A DNA stretch of 64,000 bases from JAJYRX01 sp041655275 (GTDB lineage: Bacteria > Pseudomonadota > Gammaproteobacteria > Burkholderiales > Burkholderiaceae_B). Shown piece after piece: positions 52,081 through 60,735 of the stretch (position 1 is the first letter of the stretch; every line of letters starts with the position of its first letter). The DNA lies in assembly GCA_041655275.1 (NCBI GenBank), contig JBBAFU010000003.1, forward strand, positions 62,001 through 126,000, given 5' to 3'. The notes beneath the pieces were generated by a model that was not told the DNA's origin, ran no database searches, and was given only the letters and a program-made list of their open reading frames with translations. Made by a program: the position numbers and the translations under genes.

Positions 52081-53616
52081 ATGCGCATCATTGTGGGGGG
52101 TTTCCAGCACGAGACCAACACCTTCGCCACCAGCAAGGCCGGTATGGATGCCTTCGAGCGCGGTGGCGGCTGGCCCGCCCTGGTCAGCGGAGATGCCATG
52201 TTTCCGGCCCTGGAAGGCACGAACTTCCCGGCAGCGGGTTTCATCGCCGCCGCACACGCACACGGCCACGACATCATACCCACGCTGTGGTGCGCCGCCA
52301 GTCCTTCGGCACATGTCACGCAGGATGCCTACGAAACCATTGCCGCACGCCTGCTGGCGCAGATCCGTGCCGCCCTGCCCGCCGACGCCCTCTTCCTGGA
52401 CCTGCATGGTGCCATGGTGTGCGAACACCTCGAAGACGGCGAGGGCGAACTGCTGGAACGCGTGCGCAATATCGTCGGCAACGAACTGCCGCTTGTGGTC
52501 AGCCTGGACCTGCACGCCAACGTGAGCACGCGCATGCTTGAGCTTGCGGACATGCTGGTGGCGTTTCGCACCTATCCACATGTGGACCGTGCGGACACCG
52601 GCGTGCGCGCCTTCGAATACCTGCAGCGCCGGCTGGAGGGCATGCCCCGCCAGCCCGTCTGGTGGCGCCGCCAGCCCTACCTGATCCCGCTGTGCTGGCA
52701 AAGTACCTTCCTGGAGCCGGCCCGGACGCTGTACGAGCGGCTGGGCGCCCTGGAAAATCAGCCCGGTGTGGGCAGCCTGTCGTGGTGCATGGGCTTTCCC
52801 GCAGCCGATATTGCCGACTGCGGCGGCATGCTGTGGGGCTATGGCACGGAAGACGCCGGTCGCAAGGCCGTGGATATACTGTTCCAGGTCATACTCGATG
52901 CCGAAAGCGAATTTGCCGGCACGCTCTATACCCCGGAAGCAGCGGTGCAGGAGGCCATGCTGCTGGCATCGTGCAGCGGCCAGCCCGTCATCATCTCCGA
53001 CGCCCAGGACAACCCCGGCGCGGGCAGTGATTCCGACACGACCGGCCTGTTGCGCGCCTTGATCACGGCCGGAGCACAGCAAGCCGCCATCGGCCTCATC
53101 GTCGACGGTGAATCCGCGGCTGCCGCCCACGCCGCCGGCGTGGGTACAACGCTGCGCCTGGCGCTGGGAGGCAAATCCGGCGTTGCCGGCGATACCCCGC
53201 TGGTGGCCGACTACGAGGTCGAAGCGCTTTCGGACGGCCGCTTCCTGGCCCAGGGCCCCTTCTACCGGGGCGTGCACATGGCACTGGGACCATCAGCCTG
53301 CCTGCGCCTTGGCGGCGTGCGCATCGTCGTCACTACCAACAAGGCGCAGATGGCCGACAGGGGCATGTTCCGCTTCGTCGGCATCACGCCCGAAGCGGCA
53401 CGCATCCTCGTCGTCAAGAGCAGTGTCCACTTTCGTGCCGACTTCCAGCCCATTGCCAGCCATGTGCTGGTGGCAGCGGCACCGGGTTCCATGGAAATGG
53501 ATCCTGCACAACTGCCCTGGACCCGGCTGTCCGATACACTGCGCCTGCGACCCTGCGGCCCCACATTGCAGCAATGGCGTACACAGGCCAACAACGACTC
53601 ACAGGAGAGCCACTGA
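52081..53616 (+). CDS. M81-family metallopeptidase-like protein (MlrC family)
   Basis: A 511-residue protein of the family named for microcystinase C. It opens MRIIVGGFQHETNTFA, then has DALFLDLHGAMV and VVSLDLHANVSTRM with probable zinc ligands, FRTYPHVDRADTG, and the C-terminal MlrC domain with DNPGAGSDSDTTGLLRAL and TTNKAQMADRGMFRFVGI. These proteins commonly sit beside peptide-type importers. The start is nine bases after the ATPase stop. A hydrolytic role on the imported compound is likely, but the bond cleaved is unknown. Confidence 0.9.
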   Translation: MRIIVGGFQHETNTFATSKAGMDAFERGGGWPALVSGDAMFPALEGTNFPAAGFIAAAHAHGHDIIPTLWCAASPSAHVTQDAYETIAARLLAQIRAALPADALFLDLHGAMVCEHLEDGEGELLERVRNIVGNELPLVVSLDLHANVSTRMLELADMLVAFRTYPHVDRADTGVRAFEYLQRRLEGMPRQPVWWRRQPYLIPLCWQSTFLEPARTLYERLGALENQPGVGSLSWCMGFPAADIADCGGMLWGYGTEDAGRKAVDILFQVILDAESEFAGTLYTPEAAVQEAMLLASCSGQPVIISDAQDNPGAGSDSDTTGLLRALITAGAQQAAIGLIVDGESAAAAHAAGVGTTLRLALGGKSGVAGDTPLVADYEVEALSDGRFLAQGPFYRGVHMALGPSACLRLGGVRIVVTTNKAQMADRGMFRFVGITPEAARILVVKSSVHFRADFQPIASHVLVAAAPGSMEMDPAQLPWTRLSDTLRLRPCGPTLQQWRTQANNDSQESH

Positions 53617-54767
53617 TGCAAGCATCATCCCTCGATATGATCCGCACGCTGATCGGTTTCGACACCGTATCGCGCAACTCCAACATGGCGCTCATCGACT
53701 ATGTACGTGATTATCTGAAAGGTCACGGCATCGAAAGCCACCTGGTGGCCAGCCCCGACGGGAACAAGGCCAACCTGTTTGCCACCGTCGGCCCCAACGT
53801 GGAAGGCGGCGTCGTGCTCTCGGGGCACACCGACGTGGTGCCCGTGGACGGCCAGCCCTGGAGCACCGATCCCTTCGTCCTCACGGAAAAGGACGGCCGT
53901 CTGTACGGGCGCGGCACCTGCGACATGAAGTCCTTTGTTGCGATCGGCCTGGCCATGGTGCCGCAGATGGCGCAGGCCGACCTGAAACGTCCCATCCACT
54001 TCGCGCTGAGCTATGACGAGGAAGTCGGCTGCCTGGGCGCACCGGCCATGATAGATCGCCTGGTCACGGACATCGCCAAACCGTCGGCCGTGGTCATCGG
54101 CGAGCCCAGCAGCATGAAGCCCATCATGGCGCACAAGGGCCTGGCCGTCGCACGCACCACCGTCATCGGGCACGAGGCCCATTCCAGCCAGATGCAGCGC
54201 GGCGTCAGCGCGGTCATGACGGCGGCACGCCTGATCAACTACCTCGAGGACATGATGGCGAAGAACAAGGCACAGGCGGACCCCGACAGCCCGTTTGTGC
54301 CGCCCTACACCACGCTGCATGTCGGCACCATACAGGGCGGTACGGCCGTGAACATCATTTCGCGCGAATGCAGCTTCACCTGGGATACGCGTGTGCTGCC
54401 CGGCGAGAGCCTGCGCGATTATCTGGATCGCTTCCAGGCCTATTGCGACAGCCTGCTGCCGGCCATGCAGGCGATTGCACCCACCGCGTCCATCACCACA
54501 GAACTGCTTGCCGATGCACCGCCCCTGACGAGTGAAGGCGACGATACAGCGCAGCAGCTGGCGATGCGGCTGTCGGGCTGCTCGCACTGCCAGGTCGTGC
54601 CGTTTGCCACGGAAGGCGGGCAGTTCCAGGAGCGTGGCTATTCCGTCGTCGTCTGCGGGCCGGGCTCCATCGATCAGGCGCATCAACCCGACGAGTTCAT
54701 AGAAATCAGTCAGGTGGAGGCTTGCGAAGGTTTCATCGATCGCCTGATCCGCGAACTGGAGCAATAG
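53616..54767 (+). CDS. M20-family deacylase, acetylornithine deacetylase-like
   Basis: A 383-residue zinc amidohydrolase. LSGHTDVVPVDGQ holds metal ligand His71, RGTCDMKSF Asp103, and SYDEEVGCLG the catalytic Glu135 and ligand Glu136. The dimerisation domain (MAHKGLAVARTTVIGHEAHSSQMQRG) is ArgE-like, as is length. The ATG overlaps the upstream stop. The catabolic setting argues against arginine synthesis; removal of an N-acyl group from an imported compound is more likely. Confidence 0.88.
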   Translation: MQASSLDMIRTLIGFDTVSRNSNMALIDYVRDYLKGHGIESHLVASPDGNKANLFATVGPNVEGGVVLSGHTDVVPVDGQPWSTDPFVLTEKDGRLYGRGTCDMKSFVAIGLAMVPQMAQADLKRPIHFALSYDEEVGCLGAPAMIDRLVTDIAKPSAVVIGEPSSMKPIMAHKGLAVARTTVIGHEAHSSQMQRGVSAVMTAARLINYLEDMMAKNKAQADPDSPFVPPYTTLHVGTIQGGTAVNIISRECSFTWDTRVLPGESLRDYLDRFQAYCDSLLPAMQAIAPTASITTELLADAPPLTSEGDDTAQQLAMRLSGCSHCQVVPFATEGGQFQERGYSVVVCGPGSIDQAHQPDEFIEISQVEACEGFIDRLIRELEQ

Positions 54768-54774
54768 AAGCACC

Positions 54775-56205
54775 ATGAAGCAAGAACTTTCTGCCAAGAA
54801 CAACGACATCATCCATTTGGATGCGGTCGATCTGATGGAACAGTTGCATGGCGGCGGGCTGTCGTGTGCCGAAGTCATGCAGGCCTTCCTGCAGCGCATC
54901 GAGGAATGCAACCCCGCCCACAACGCGCTGGTTGCAATGGAGGATCCCGAACAGCTGATGGCACAGGCACGGACCATGGACGACAGCGGCACGGCACCGC
55001 AGGCGCACCAGCTGCTCTACGGCATGCCCCAGGCGCCCAAGGACCTGCTGCCGGTGGCGGGCATGCCGAGCACGCGCGGCTCGCTGCTGTTCAAGGACGA
55101 GATTCCGCAGGAGGACACGGAGCTCTTCGCCCGCATGCGTGCGGCAGGCGCGCTGTTCGTCGGGCGCTCCAACACGCCGGAATTCGGCCTGGGCGCACAC
55201 ACCTACAACCCTGTCTATGGCATTACCCGCAATGCCTGGGACACCGCCGTCAGTGCCGGCGGCAGCAGCGGGGGCGCAGCCGTTGCCATTGCCCGCCACA
55301 TGCTGCCGGTGGCCGATGGCAGCGACATGATGGGCTCGCTGCGCACACCGGCCGCCTTCAATGGCGTCTACGGGCTGCGCACCACGCCGGGCCTGGTGCC
55401 CAATGGCGTGCCCAATCCCCTGGTCAGCCCCTCACTGTCGGTTGCGGGCCCCATGGCACGCAATATTCCCGACCTGGCCATGCTGCTTGCCGTCATGGCG
55501 GGCTTTCCGGCGCAGCTGCCCTTCGGGGCCACACCGAAGGCGCAGGCATTCCGTGATCCGCTGGCGCGTGATTTCAAGGGCGTGCGCGTGGGTTGGCTGG
55601 GCAGCCTGAACGGCCTGCTGGCCTTTGATGAGGGCGTGCTGGAAGCCTGCGAGTCAGTGCTGCCCCTGCTTGCCGACCTGGGCTGCCACATCGAGCCGCA
55701 TGTGCCGGATTTCGACTATCGGGAACTCTGGCAATCCTGGCTGGACCTGCGCAGCGCCCTGTTCTACGACAACAACAATGCCGTGCTGAGTGTCAAGGAA
55801 AATCTCGAGCGCATCAAGCCCGAAGCGCAGTGGGAATACATACGCGGCACGGAACTGAAACCCGAACAGTTCGAAACGGCAAAAGACATCCGCCGGCGCT
55901 GGCTCGATCAGCTTGATCAGACGTATGCGCAATTCGAATTCCTGCTCATGCCCACGGCGCAGGTCTTCCCCTTCGCTGCCGAGTCACACTGGCCCGCCCA
56001 GGTGGGTGGACGCCGGATGGATACCTACCATCGCTGGATGGAAGCAGTGGTGCCGGCCTCGATGGGCGGTGCGCCCACCATCAGCATTCCGGTTCGCGGC
56101 AGGAATATCCGTCCGGGTGCGGGCGTGCAGATCTTTGCGCGCCCGGGCGCCGATCTGGCCGTGATGCAGCTCGCCCACGCCTACGATCTGGCCACCCGGA
56201 CCTGA
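54775..56205 (+). CDS. amidase-signature hydrolase (second copy)
   Basis: A 476-residue amidase of the signature family. Catalytic residues are Lys89 (QAPKDL), Ser164 (GGSSGGAAV) and Ser188; the nucleophile motif reads SDMMGSLR rather than the common D(T/I)(G/A)GS. It begins seven bases after the deacylase and is the last gene of the plus-strand run. Its last 25 bases overlap the convergent ureidoglycolate-lyase-like gene. The substrate is unknown. Confidence 0.88.
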   Translation: MKQELSAKNNDIIHLDAVDLMEQLHGGGLSCAEVMQAFLQRIEECNPAHNALVAMEDPEQLMAQARTMDDSGTAPQAHQLLYGMPQAPKDLLPVAGMPSTRGSLLFKDEIPQEDTELFARMRAAGALFVGRSNTPEFGLGAHTYNPVYGITRNAWDTAVSAGGSSGGAAVAIARHMLPVADGSDMMGSLRTPAAFNGVYGLRTTPGLVPNGVPNPLVSPSLSVAGPMARNIPDLAMLLAVMAGFPAQLPFGATPKAQAFRDPLARDFKGVRVGWLGSLNGLLAFDEGVLEACESVLPLLADLGCHIEPHVPDFDYRELWQSWLDLRSALFYDNNNAVLSVKENLERIKPEAQWEYIRGTELKPEQFETAKDIRRRWLDQLDQTYAQFEFLLMPTAQVFPFAAESHWPAQVGGRRMDTYHRWMEAVVPASMGGAPTISIPVRGRNIRPGAGVQIFARPGADLAVMQLAHAYDLATRT

Positions 56206-56735
56206 AATGCGGGCACGGCAGCAAACCGGCTTTCCGTGGCCGGCCTGCCGTGCTTCAAATGCGCAATGAGATCCAGCGTGGTCGATACACGCGTGAGCAT
56301 GATGCAGGCCACCGGGTCATCAACGATGCGCGTGGCATGCCAGCACCCGGGACGCATGCAGATGCCCTGACCCACGGGTATGCGAAACACGGCAAGACTG
56401 CCCGCATCGGGCATGCCATCGGCACCGGCGCATGCCACTGCCTGAAGGACCTCACCGGTGAGCGGCATCAGGGCCTGCTGTGTCAGATCATGCGCTTCCA
56501 GGCTGTCCAGCTGCCTGCCGGCATCCCGGTAATGCAGGTTGAGGATTTCCACCTCGCCCCCCGGCCCGACATCGAAGATATGCTCGCGCCAGAAATCCGT
56601 GGCCGGATTGCTGAAGACAAAGTCGGCGTCTGCATCCGCCGCCTCGGGCATGGGCTGACCCAGCACCCAGCCGTAAGGCGCAAACGCCTGCGCCGACAAT
56701 GGCTGTGCCTCAAGGACCTTCATCGATTCCTTCAT
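56181..56735 (-). CDS. ureidoglycolate lyase-family protein (AllA-like)
   Basis: A 184-residue cupin-fold protein. The AllA family pattern is visible: LSAQAFAPYGWVLG at the start, MPLTGEVLQAVA, SLAVFRIPVGQGICMRPGCWHATRIVDDP near residue 125. In true AllA this cupin cleaves ureidoglycolate, but no other purine or allantoin gene is near, so another substrate is likely. The ATG overlaps the preceding stop (ATGA); an in-frame ATG twelve bases on, behind AAGGAA, is an alternative. Last gene of the ten-gene minus-strand run. Confidence 0.78.
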   Translation of the reverse strand: MKESMKVLEAQPLSAQAFAPYGWVLGQPMPEAADADADFVFSNPATDFWREHIFDVGPGGEVEILNLHYRDAGRQLDSLEAHDLTQQALMPLTGEVLQAVACAGADGMPDAGSLAVFRIPVGQGICMRPGCWHATRIVDDPVACIMLTRVSTTLDLIAHLKHGRPATESRFAAVPAFQVRVARS

Positions 56736-57376
56736 CGTATGCAATACACCCTGGCTTCGGTCTGCTGCTGCAAGGCCTCGAGCGACAGGCCATCCACCAT
56801 ATCCAGCACCTGCAGGCCTTCGGGCGTGACTTCGAGCACGGCCAGATCGGTATAGATGCGGCTCACGACGCCGCGCCCCGTCAGCGGCAGGGTGCACTCG
56901 CGCAGCAGCTTGGGGCCACCATCGCGCGTCACATGCTCCATGAGGATGTAGACCTGGCGCGCACCGACAGCCAGATCCATGGCGCCGCCCACGGCCGGGG
57001 GTTCGCCGGGACGCCCCAGACTCCAGTTGGCCAGATCCCCTTTTTCGGACACCTGCATGCCGCCCATGATGCACAGATCGAGGCGCCCGCCCCGCATGAT
57101 GGTAAAGGAGGTGACATGATCGAAATACGCACCGCCCGTAAGCAAGGTGACGGGCTTCTTGCCCGCATTGATGAGCTCGGGGTCTTCCTCACCCGCGGGC
57201 GGCGGCGGACCCATGCCCAGAATGCCGTTTTCACTGTGCAGGATGATTTCATCTTCCGGCCTCAGGAAGCCGGCCACCAGCTCGGGCATGCCGATACCGA
57301 TGTTCACATAACTGCCCGCCGGGATGTCGGCCGCCAGGCGGCGTGCCATCTCCTGTCTGCTTCGTTTCTTGATCAC
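56732..57376 (-). CDS. CoA-transferase subunit B (3-oxoacid/3-oxoadipate type)
   Basis: A 214-residue beta subunit of a family I CoA-transferase. HSENGILGMG carries the catalytic glutamate, and GGMQVSEKGDLANWSLGR and GGAMDLAVGARQVYILMEH are conserved ScoB/PcaJ segments. It activates a carboxylic acid by taking CoA from succinyl-CoA in known members. It lies 11 bases after subunit A and overlaps the AllA-like gene. Confidence 0.92.
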   Translation of the reverse strand: MIKKRSRQEMARRLAADIPAGSYVNIGIGMPELVAGFLRPEDEIILHSENGILGMGPPPPAGEEDPELINAGKKPVTLLTGGAYFDHVTSFTIMRGGRLDLCIMGGMQVSEKGDLANWSLGRPGEPPAVGGAMDLAVGARQVYILMEHVTRDGGPKLLRECTLPLTGRGVVSRIYTDLAVLEVTPEGLQVLDMVDGLSLEALQQQTEARVYCIR

Positions 57377-57387
57377 AGCCTTGACTC

Positions 57388-58068
57388 CTAGCTCGACAGC
57401 TCGGGATTGGGCACTTCGACCACCCGATCCACGAAAATGCCGGGCGTGACGATGGTCTCGGGGTCCAGCGCACCCAGTTCAACGCACTCACGCACCTGGA
57501 CGATGGTGGTCTTCGCCGCCGTGCACATCACGGGTCCGAAGTTGCGCTGCGTCTTGTTGTAGACCAGATTGCCCCAGCGATCGGCCTTTTCCGCCTTGAC
57601 GAGGGCGAAGTCTCCCTTGATGGGCAGCTCGAAGACGTAATGCCGGCCATCGATTTCGCGCGTTTCCTTGCCTTCGGCCAGCGCCGTGCCGTAGGCGGTG
57701 GGGGTATAGATGCCGCCCAGCCCCGAGCCTCCCGCCTGCAGGCGCGCCGCAATGGTTCCCTGAGGCACGCATTCAAGCTCGATGCGTCCCTGGGAATAAA
57801 GCTCGCTGAAAACCCAGGAATGCGAGCTCTTGGGAAATGAGCAGATGATCTTGCGCACCCGGCCCGCCTTCAGCAAGGCGGCCAGGCCGGTTTCGTGATT
57901 GCCGGCGTTGTTGTTCACCACCGTGAGCTCGCGCGCACCCTGATCGATCAGGGCGTGGATGAGCTCCGTGGGCATGCCGGCACCGCCGAAGCCGCCGATG
58001 AGAACGACGGCCCCATCCGGGATACCGGCGATCGCCTGCTCCAGAGATTCACTGAATTTATTGATCAT
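57388..58068 (-). CDS. CoA-transferase subunit A (3-oxoacid/3-oxoadipate type)
   Basis: A 226-residue alpha subunit. The CoA-binding signature GGFGGAGMPTELIHAL is at residue 25 and the family segments TVVNNNAGNHETGLAALL and SGLGGIYTPTAYGT follow. The whole chain resembles PcaI of the 3-oxoadipate pathway as I recall it, but no other pca gene is near, so 3-oxoacid or another acid is equally possible. It lies 12 bases after the GrdB-like gene. Confidence 0.92.
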   Translation of the reverse strand: MINKFSESLEQAIAGIPDGAVVLIGGFGGAGMPTELIHALIDQGARELTVVNNNAGNHETGLAALLKAGRVRKIICSFPKSSHSWVFSELYSQGRIELECVPQGTIAARLQAGGSGLGGIYTPTAYGTALAEGKETREIDGRHYVFELPIKGDFALVKAEKADRWGNLVYNKTQRNFGPVMCTAAKTTIVQVRECVELGALDPETIVTPGIFVDRVVEVPNPELSS

Positions 58069-58080
58069 GTCATGCTAATC

Positions 58081-58992
58081 CTATGTTTCGCGCAAGCGAC
58101 GTGCCACCGCCTTGTCATGATCGGACGCCTCGCGCATGGCCTGCAACTCCGCAGCACTGAACAGCGCCGGGTTGCAGTAATCCCGCTTCCAGCCGGCATC
58201 CACCGCCCAGCGCAAGGGATTCTGCACCGTCGTTCGTGCCGCGGGCGCGCACTCCAGCACTTTCAGTGCCAGATCCAGCGTATCGCGCTGGGAAGGGATG
58301 TCATCGGGGCGGCCGGCGGCGCTGCCCAGGGGAAAGTCGCTGAACAGGAAGCGGGGCACACCGCAATGCTCGACCACATCCCGGGCACAACCCATGATGA
58401 CCGTGGCGATGCCATGCTGCTCCAGCGTGCGGGCCGCCAGGCTCAGGCTTTGATGGCACACCGGACAATTGGCCACCAGCACGGCGGCATCCACACCATC
58501 CTCGCGGCAGCGCCGCAACAGCTCGGGGCAGTCGATTTCCAGTGTATGGCGCTGGCTGCGATTGGTGGGAAACCCGTGAAAACGTGCAGCCAATGCACCT
58601 ATGCGACCCGCAGCAGCCTGCTCGCGCAAGGCGGCCAGTGGAAACCAGCAGCGCGCATCCTCGAGGCTGGCATGCTTGCGATCCACGTTCACGTGGGCGA
58701 TACGCAAGTCGGGATCATCCAGCGTGGAGCCGGAATAGACTTCGTAGAACTTGACCGCCGCATTGTACGGCGCCCCCGCCCCCTGCAGGCCCTTGCCGGC
58801 CTGATAGGGCGCGGCAGTGGTCACCAGAGTGAGCCTGAGCTGCGACAGGGGTTTATTCAGCGCATGGAAAGGCACATCTGCGTAATGCGCCCAGCGATAG
58901 GGATTGTCATAGCCCAGGGCCAGATACCAGTCACGCGTACGCTGCATATAGGCGATGGGAATGTCGTCCGGATCTGCCTGTCTGTCCTGCAT
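58081..58992 (-). CDS. GrdB/PrdB-like reductase component with CxxC in place of a selenocysteine site
   Basis: A 303-residue protein resembling the glycine/sarcosine/betaine or D-proline reductase component B family, best known from selenoproteins of amino-acid-fermenting anaerobes. The segment DGVDAAVLVANCPVCHQS has Cys176-x-x-Cys179, followed by GIATVIMGCARDVVEHCGVPRFLFSDFPLGSAAG, a family-like pattern. No in-frame TGA is used. Homologues in aerobic proteobacteria are generally uncharacterised. ATG at 58992 is one base past the LysR stop; a start at 59040 inside lysR is less likely. Function is unknown. Confidence 0.72.
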   Translation of the reverse strand: MQDRQADPDDIPIAYMQRTRDWYLALGYDNPYRWAHYADVPFHALNKPLSQLRLTLVTTAAPYQAGKGLQGAGAPYNAAVKFYEVYSGSTLDDPDLRIAHVNVDRKHASLEDARCWFPLAALREQAAAGRIGALAARFHGFPTNRSQRHTLEIDCPELLRRCREDGVDAAVLVANCPVCHQSLSLAARTLEQHGIATVIMGCARDVVEHCGVPRFLFSDFPLGSAAGRPDDIPSQRDTLDLALKVLECAPAARTTVQNPLRWAVDAGWKRDYCNPALFSAAELQAMREASDHDKAVARRLRET

Positions 58993-58993
58993 G

Positions 58994-59902
58994 TCAAACG
59001 GGTTCCATGATGGCCTGACCGTACTGTACCGCAAGATCAATCAGGGTCTTGTGATCAAATTCGAGCTCATCGCCCTTGCGCCAGTAGGCGCACATGACGG
59101 TCTCCAGGCGCGGCTCGAAACGAATCCTGCGCACCCCAAGGCCACGGAACGCATGGATGCCGATATCATGCATCAGGCCCACTGCCACCCCGGCCGCCGC
59201 CATTGCGTAGACCGTCAGTGCCGCCGGACATTCGATCACGGAATGCAGATTGACCCCGGCCTCATGGAACGCCTTGTTCACCATGCGATCCGTGCCTTCC
59301 GCCCCAGAAAAAGTCACCATGGGCTCTTCCGCCAGATCGGCAAAAGTGATCTGTTCCCGGTCCGCAAAGTGATGGTCCATGCTGACGATGGCGTGCAGGC
59401 GGGCGTGGACGAGATCGACCTGTTCCACGCCCGGGATCGGCGGTGCATACAGGCCGAAACCGATATCGGCCTTGCACGACGACACCAGTGCCTGCACATA
59501 TTCCGAGCTGCGCGTGATGATGGAAAACCGCAGCTGCGGGTATCGCTGCATGTAGTCACGCAGGACCAGCGGCATCACCGACGCCGACCAGGCGGGCGTG
59601 GACGAAATGGTGACCCTGTGAACCGGTTCGTCGCGAAGCAGGGAGCACAGGCTGTTGATGGCATCGAGCCCGGTGAAACTGCGTTCGATTTCCCGGAAGA
59701 TCACATGCGCATGCTCTGTGGGAAAAATGCGCCCGCGACGGCGAATGAACAGGGGGAATCCGAGGCGTTCCTCCGCATCCTTGAGTGCGTTGCTGACTGC
59801 GGGCTGGCTCACGTGAAGCCGGGCGGCTGCGCCGGTAACCGTACCGGTAAGCATGACCGCCTGAATGACCTCAATATGTCGTAGACCCAGTGCGCGCATC
59901 AT
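58994..59902 (-). CDS. LysR-family transcriptional regulator
   Basis: A 302-residue LysR regulator. The helix-turn-helix region (LRHIEVIQAVMLTGTVTGAAARLHVSQPAVSNALKDAEERLGFPLF) is intact, followed by a periplasmic-binding-like effector domain. It is transcribed with, not divergent from, its neighbours: it lies between the last permease gene (24-base gap) and the GrdB-like gene (one base). It may sense the imported compound or its metabolite. Confidence 0.92.
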   Translation of the reverse strand: MMRALGLRHIEVIQAVMLTGTVTGAAARLHVSQPAVSNALKDAEERLGFPLFIRRRGRIFPTEHAHVIFREIERSFTGLDAINSLCSLLRDEPVHRVTISSTPAWSASVMPLVLRDYMQRYPQLRFSIITRSSEYVQALVSSCKADIGFGLYAPPIPGVEQVDLVHARLHAIVSMDHHFADREQITFADLAEEPMVTFSGAEGTDRMVNKAFHEAGVNLHSVIECPAALTVYAMAAAGVAVGLMHDIGIHAFRGLGVRRIRFEPRLETVMCAYWRKGDELEFDHKTLIDLAVQYGQAIMEPV

Positions 59903-59926
59903 GCCCCATGATAACCACTGCGGCCG

Positions 59927-60712
59927 CTAGCGGGTGAGCTTGCTCATCTGGCTTCTGATCGTGGACTCAAAAACCAGGATGACAATGGTGCAGACGATCA
60001 GGAAGGAGCTGACCGCAGCAATGATGGGCTCGGCCTCCATGAGCAGACTGTTCCAGATCCGCACCTGCAAGGTTTCAGTCAGCACACCCGAAAGAAACAG
60101 CGCGATGATGAGCTCATCGAAAGAGGTCAGAAAGCTGAACAGGGCAGCGGAAATGACGCCGGGGTAGACCAGGGGGATCACAACCTTGCGAAAGGTGTAC
60201 AGTCGGCTGGCACCCATGCCGAAGGCAGCGAGCTCGAGGTTTTCCTCGACATTCTGCAGCGCCGATATCAGTATGAGCACCACGATCGGCAAGGCGATGA
60301 CGGAATGCGCGACGCTGATCCATACCCGCGAGCCGACCAGGCCGAACGGCGCCGACAGGAAATACAGCGCCACAGCGGTGATGATATGGGGAACGATCAG
60401 CGGCAGCAGGACGATGGACAGCAGCAGCTTCTTGCCCCGGTAGCGACCCCGCACAAAGGAATAGGCGCCCAGGAAGCCGATGGAGGTGGCGATCAGGCAG
60501 GCCAGAAATCCGATGATGACACTGGTATACAGTGCATCTCGCCAGCGTACATTGCCGAAGAAGCTTTCAAACCACCGCAGGGAAAACTGTCGCGGCGGAA
60601 AGCTCAGGAAGCTGGCGTCATTGAACGATACGATCAAGACGACCAGGATGGGCAGCACCAGCAGGATACACAGCACACCGGTCAGAATCTGGATCGCGCG
60701 ATTGCTTTTCAT
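59927..60712 (-). CDS. polyamine-type ABC permease (PotC-like)
   Basis: A 261-residue permease with six helices. LVVLIVSFNDASFLSFPPRQFSLRWFESFF is the PotC-type opening, LAAFGMGASRLYTFRKVVIPLVYPGVI the EAA loop contacting the ATPase. It is the second channel subunit of the importer encoded at 59.9-63.7 kb, 23 bases after the first. Confidence 0.9.
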   Translation of the reverse strand: MKSNRAIQILTGVLCILLVLPILVVLIVSFNDASFLSFPPRQFSLRWFESFFGNVRWRDALYTSVIIGFLACLIATSIGFLGAYSFVRGRYRGKKLLLSIVLLPLIVPHIITAVALYFLSAPFGLVGSRVWISVAHSVIALPIVVLILISALQNVEENLELAAFGMGASRLYTFRKVVIPLVYPGVISAALFSFLTSFDELIIALFLSGVLTETLQVRIWNSLLMEAEPIIAAVSSFLIVCTIVILVFESTIRSQMSKLTR

Positions 60713-60735
60713 GGGTGGCGCTCCTCTTTCCGTCC

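Noticed and set aside
53616..54767. Arginine-biosynthetic acetylornithine deacetylase
   Set aside because: The M20 motifs match, but the gene overlaps an M81 gene in a catabolic operon and has no arg neighbour.
58081..58992. A selenoprotein with recoded TGA
   Set aside because: The reading frame is continuous and the redox motif is encoded as Cys-Pro-Val-Cys, so no recoding is needed.
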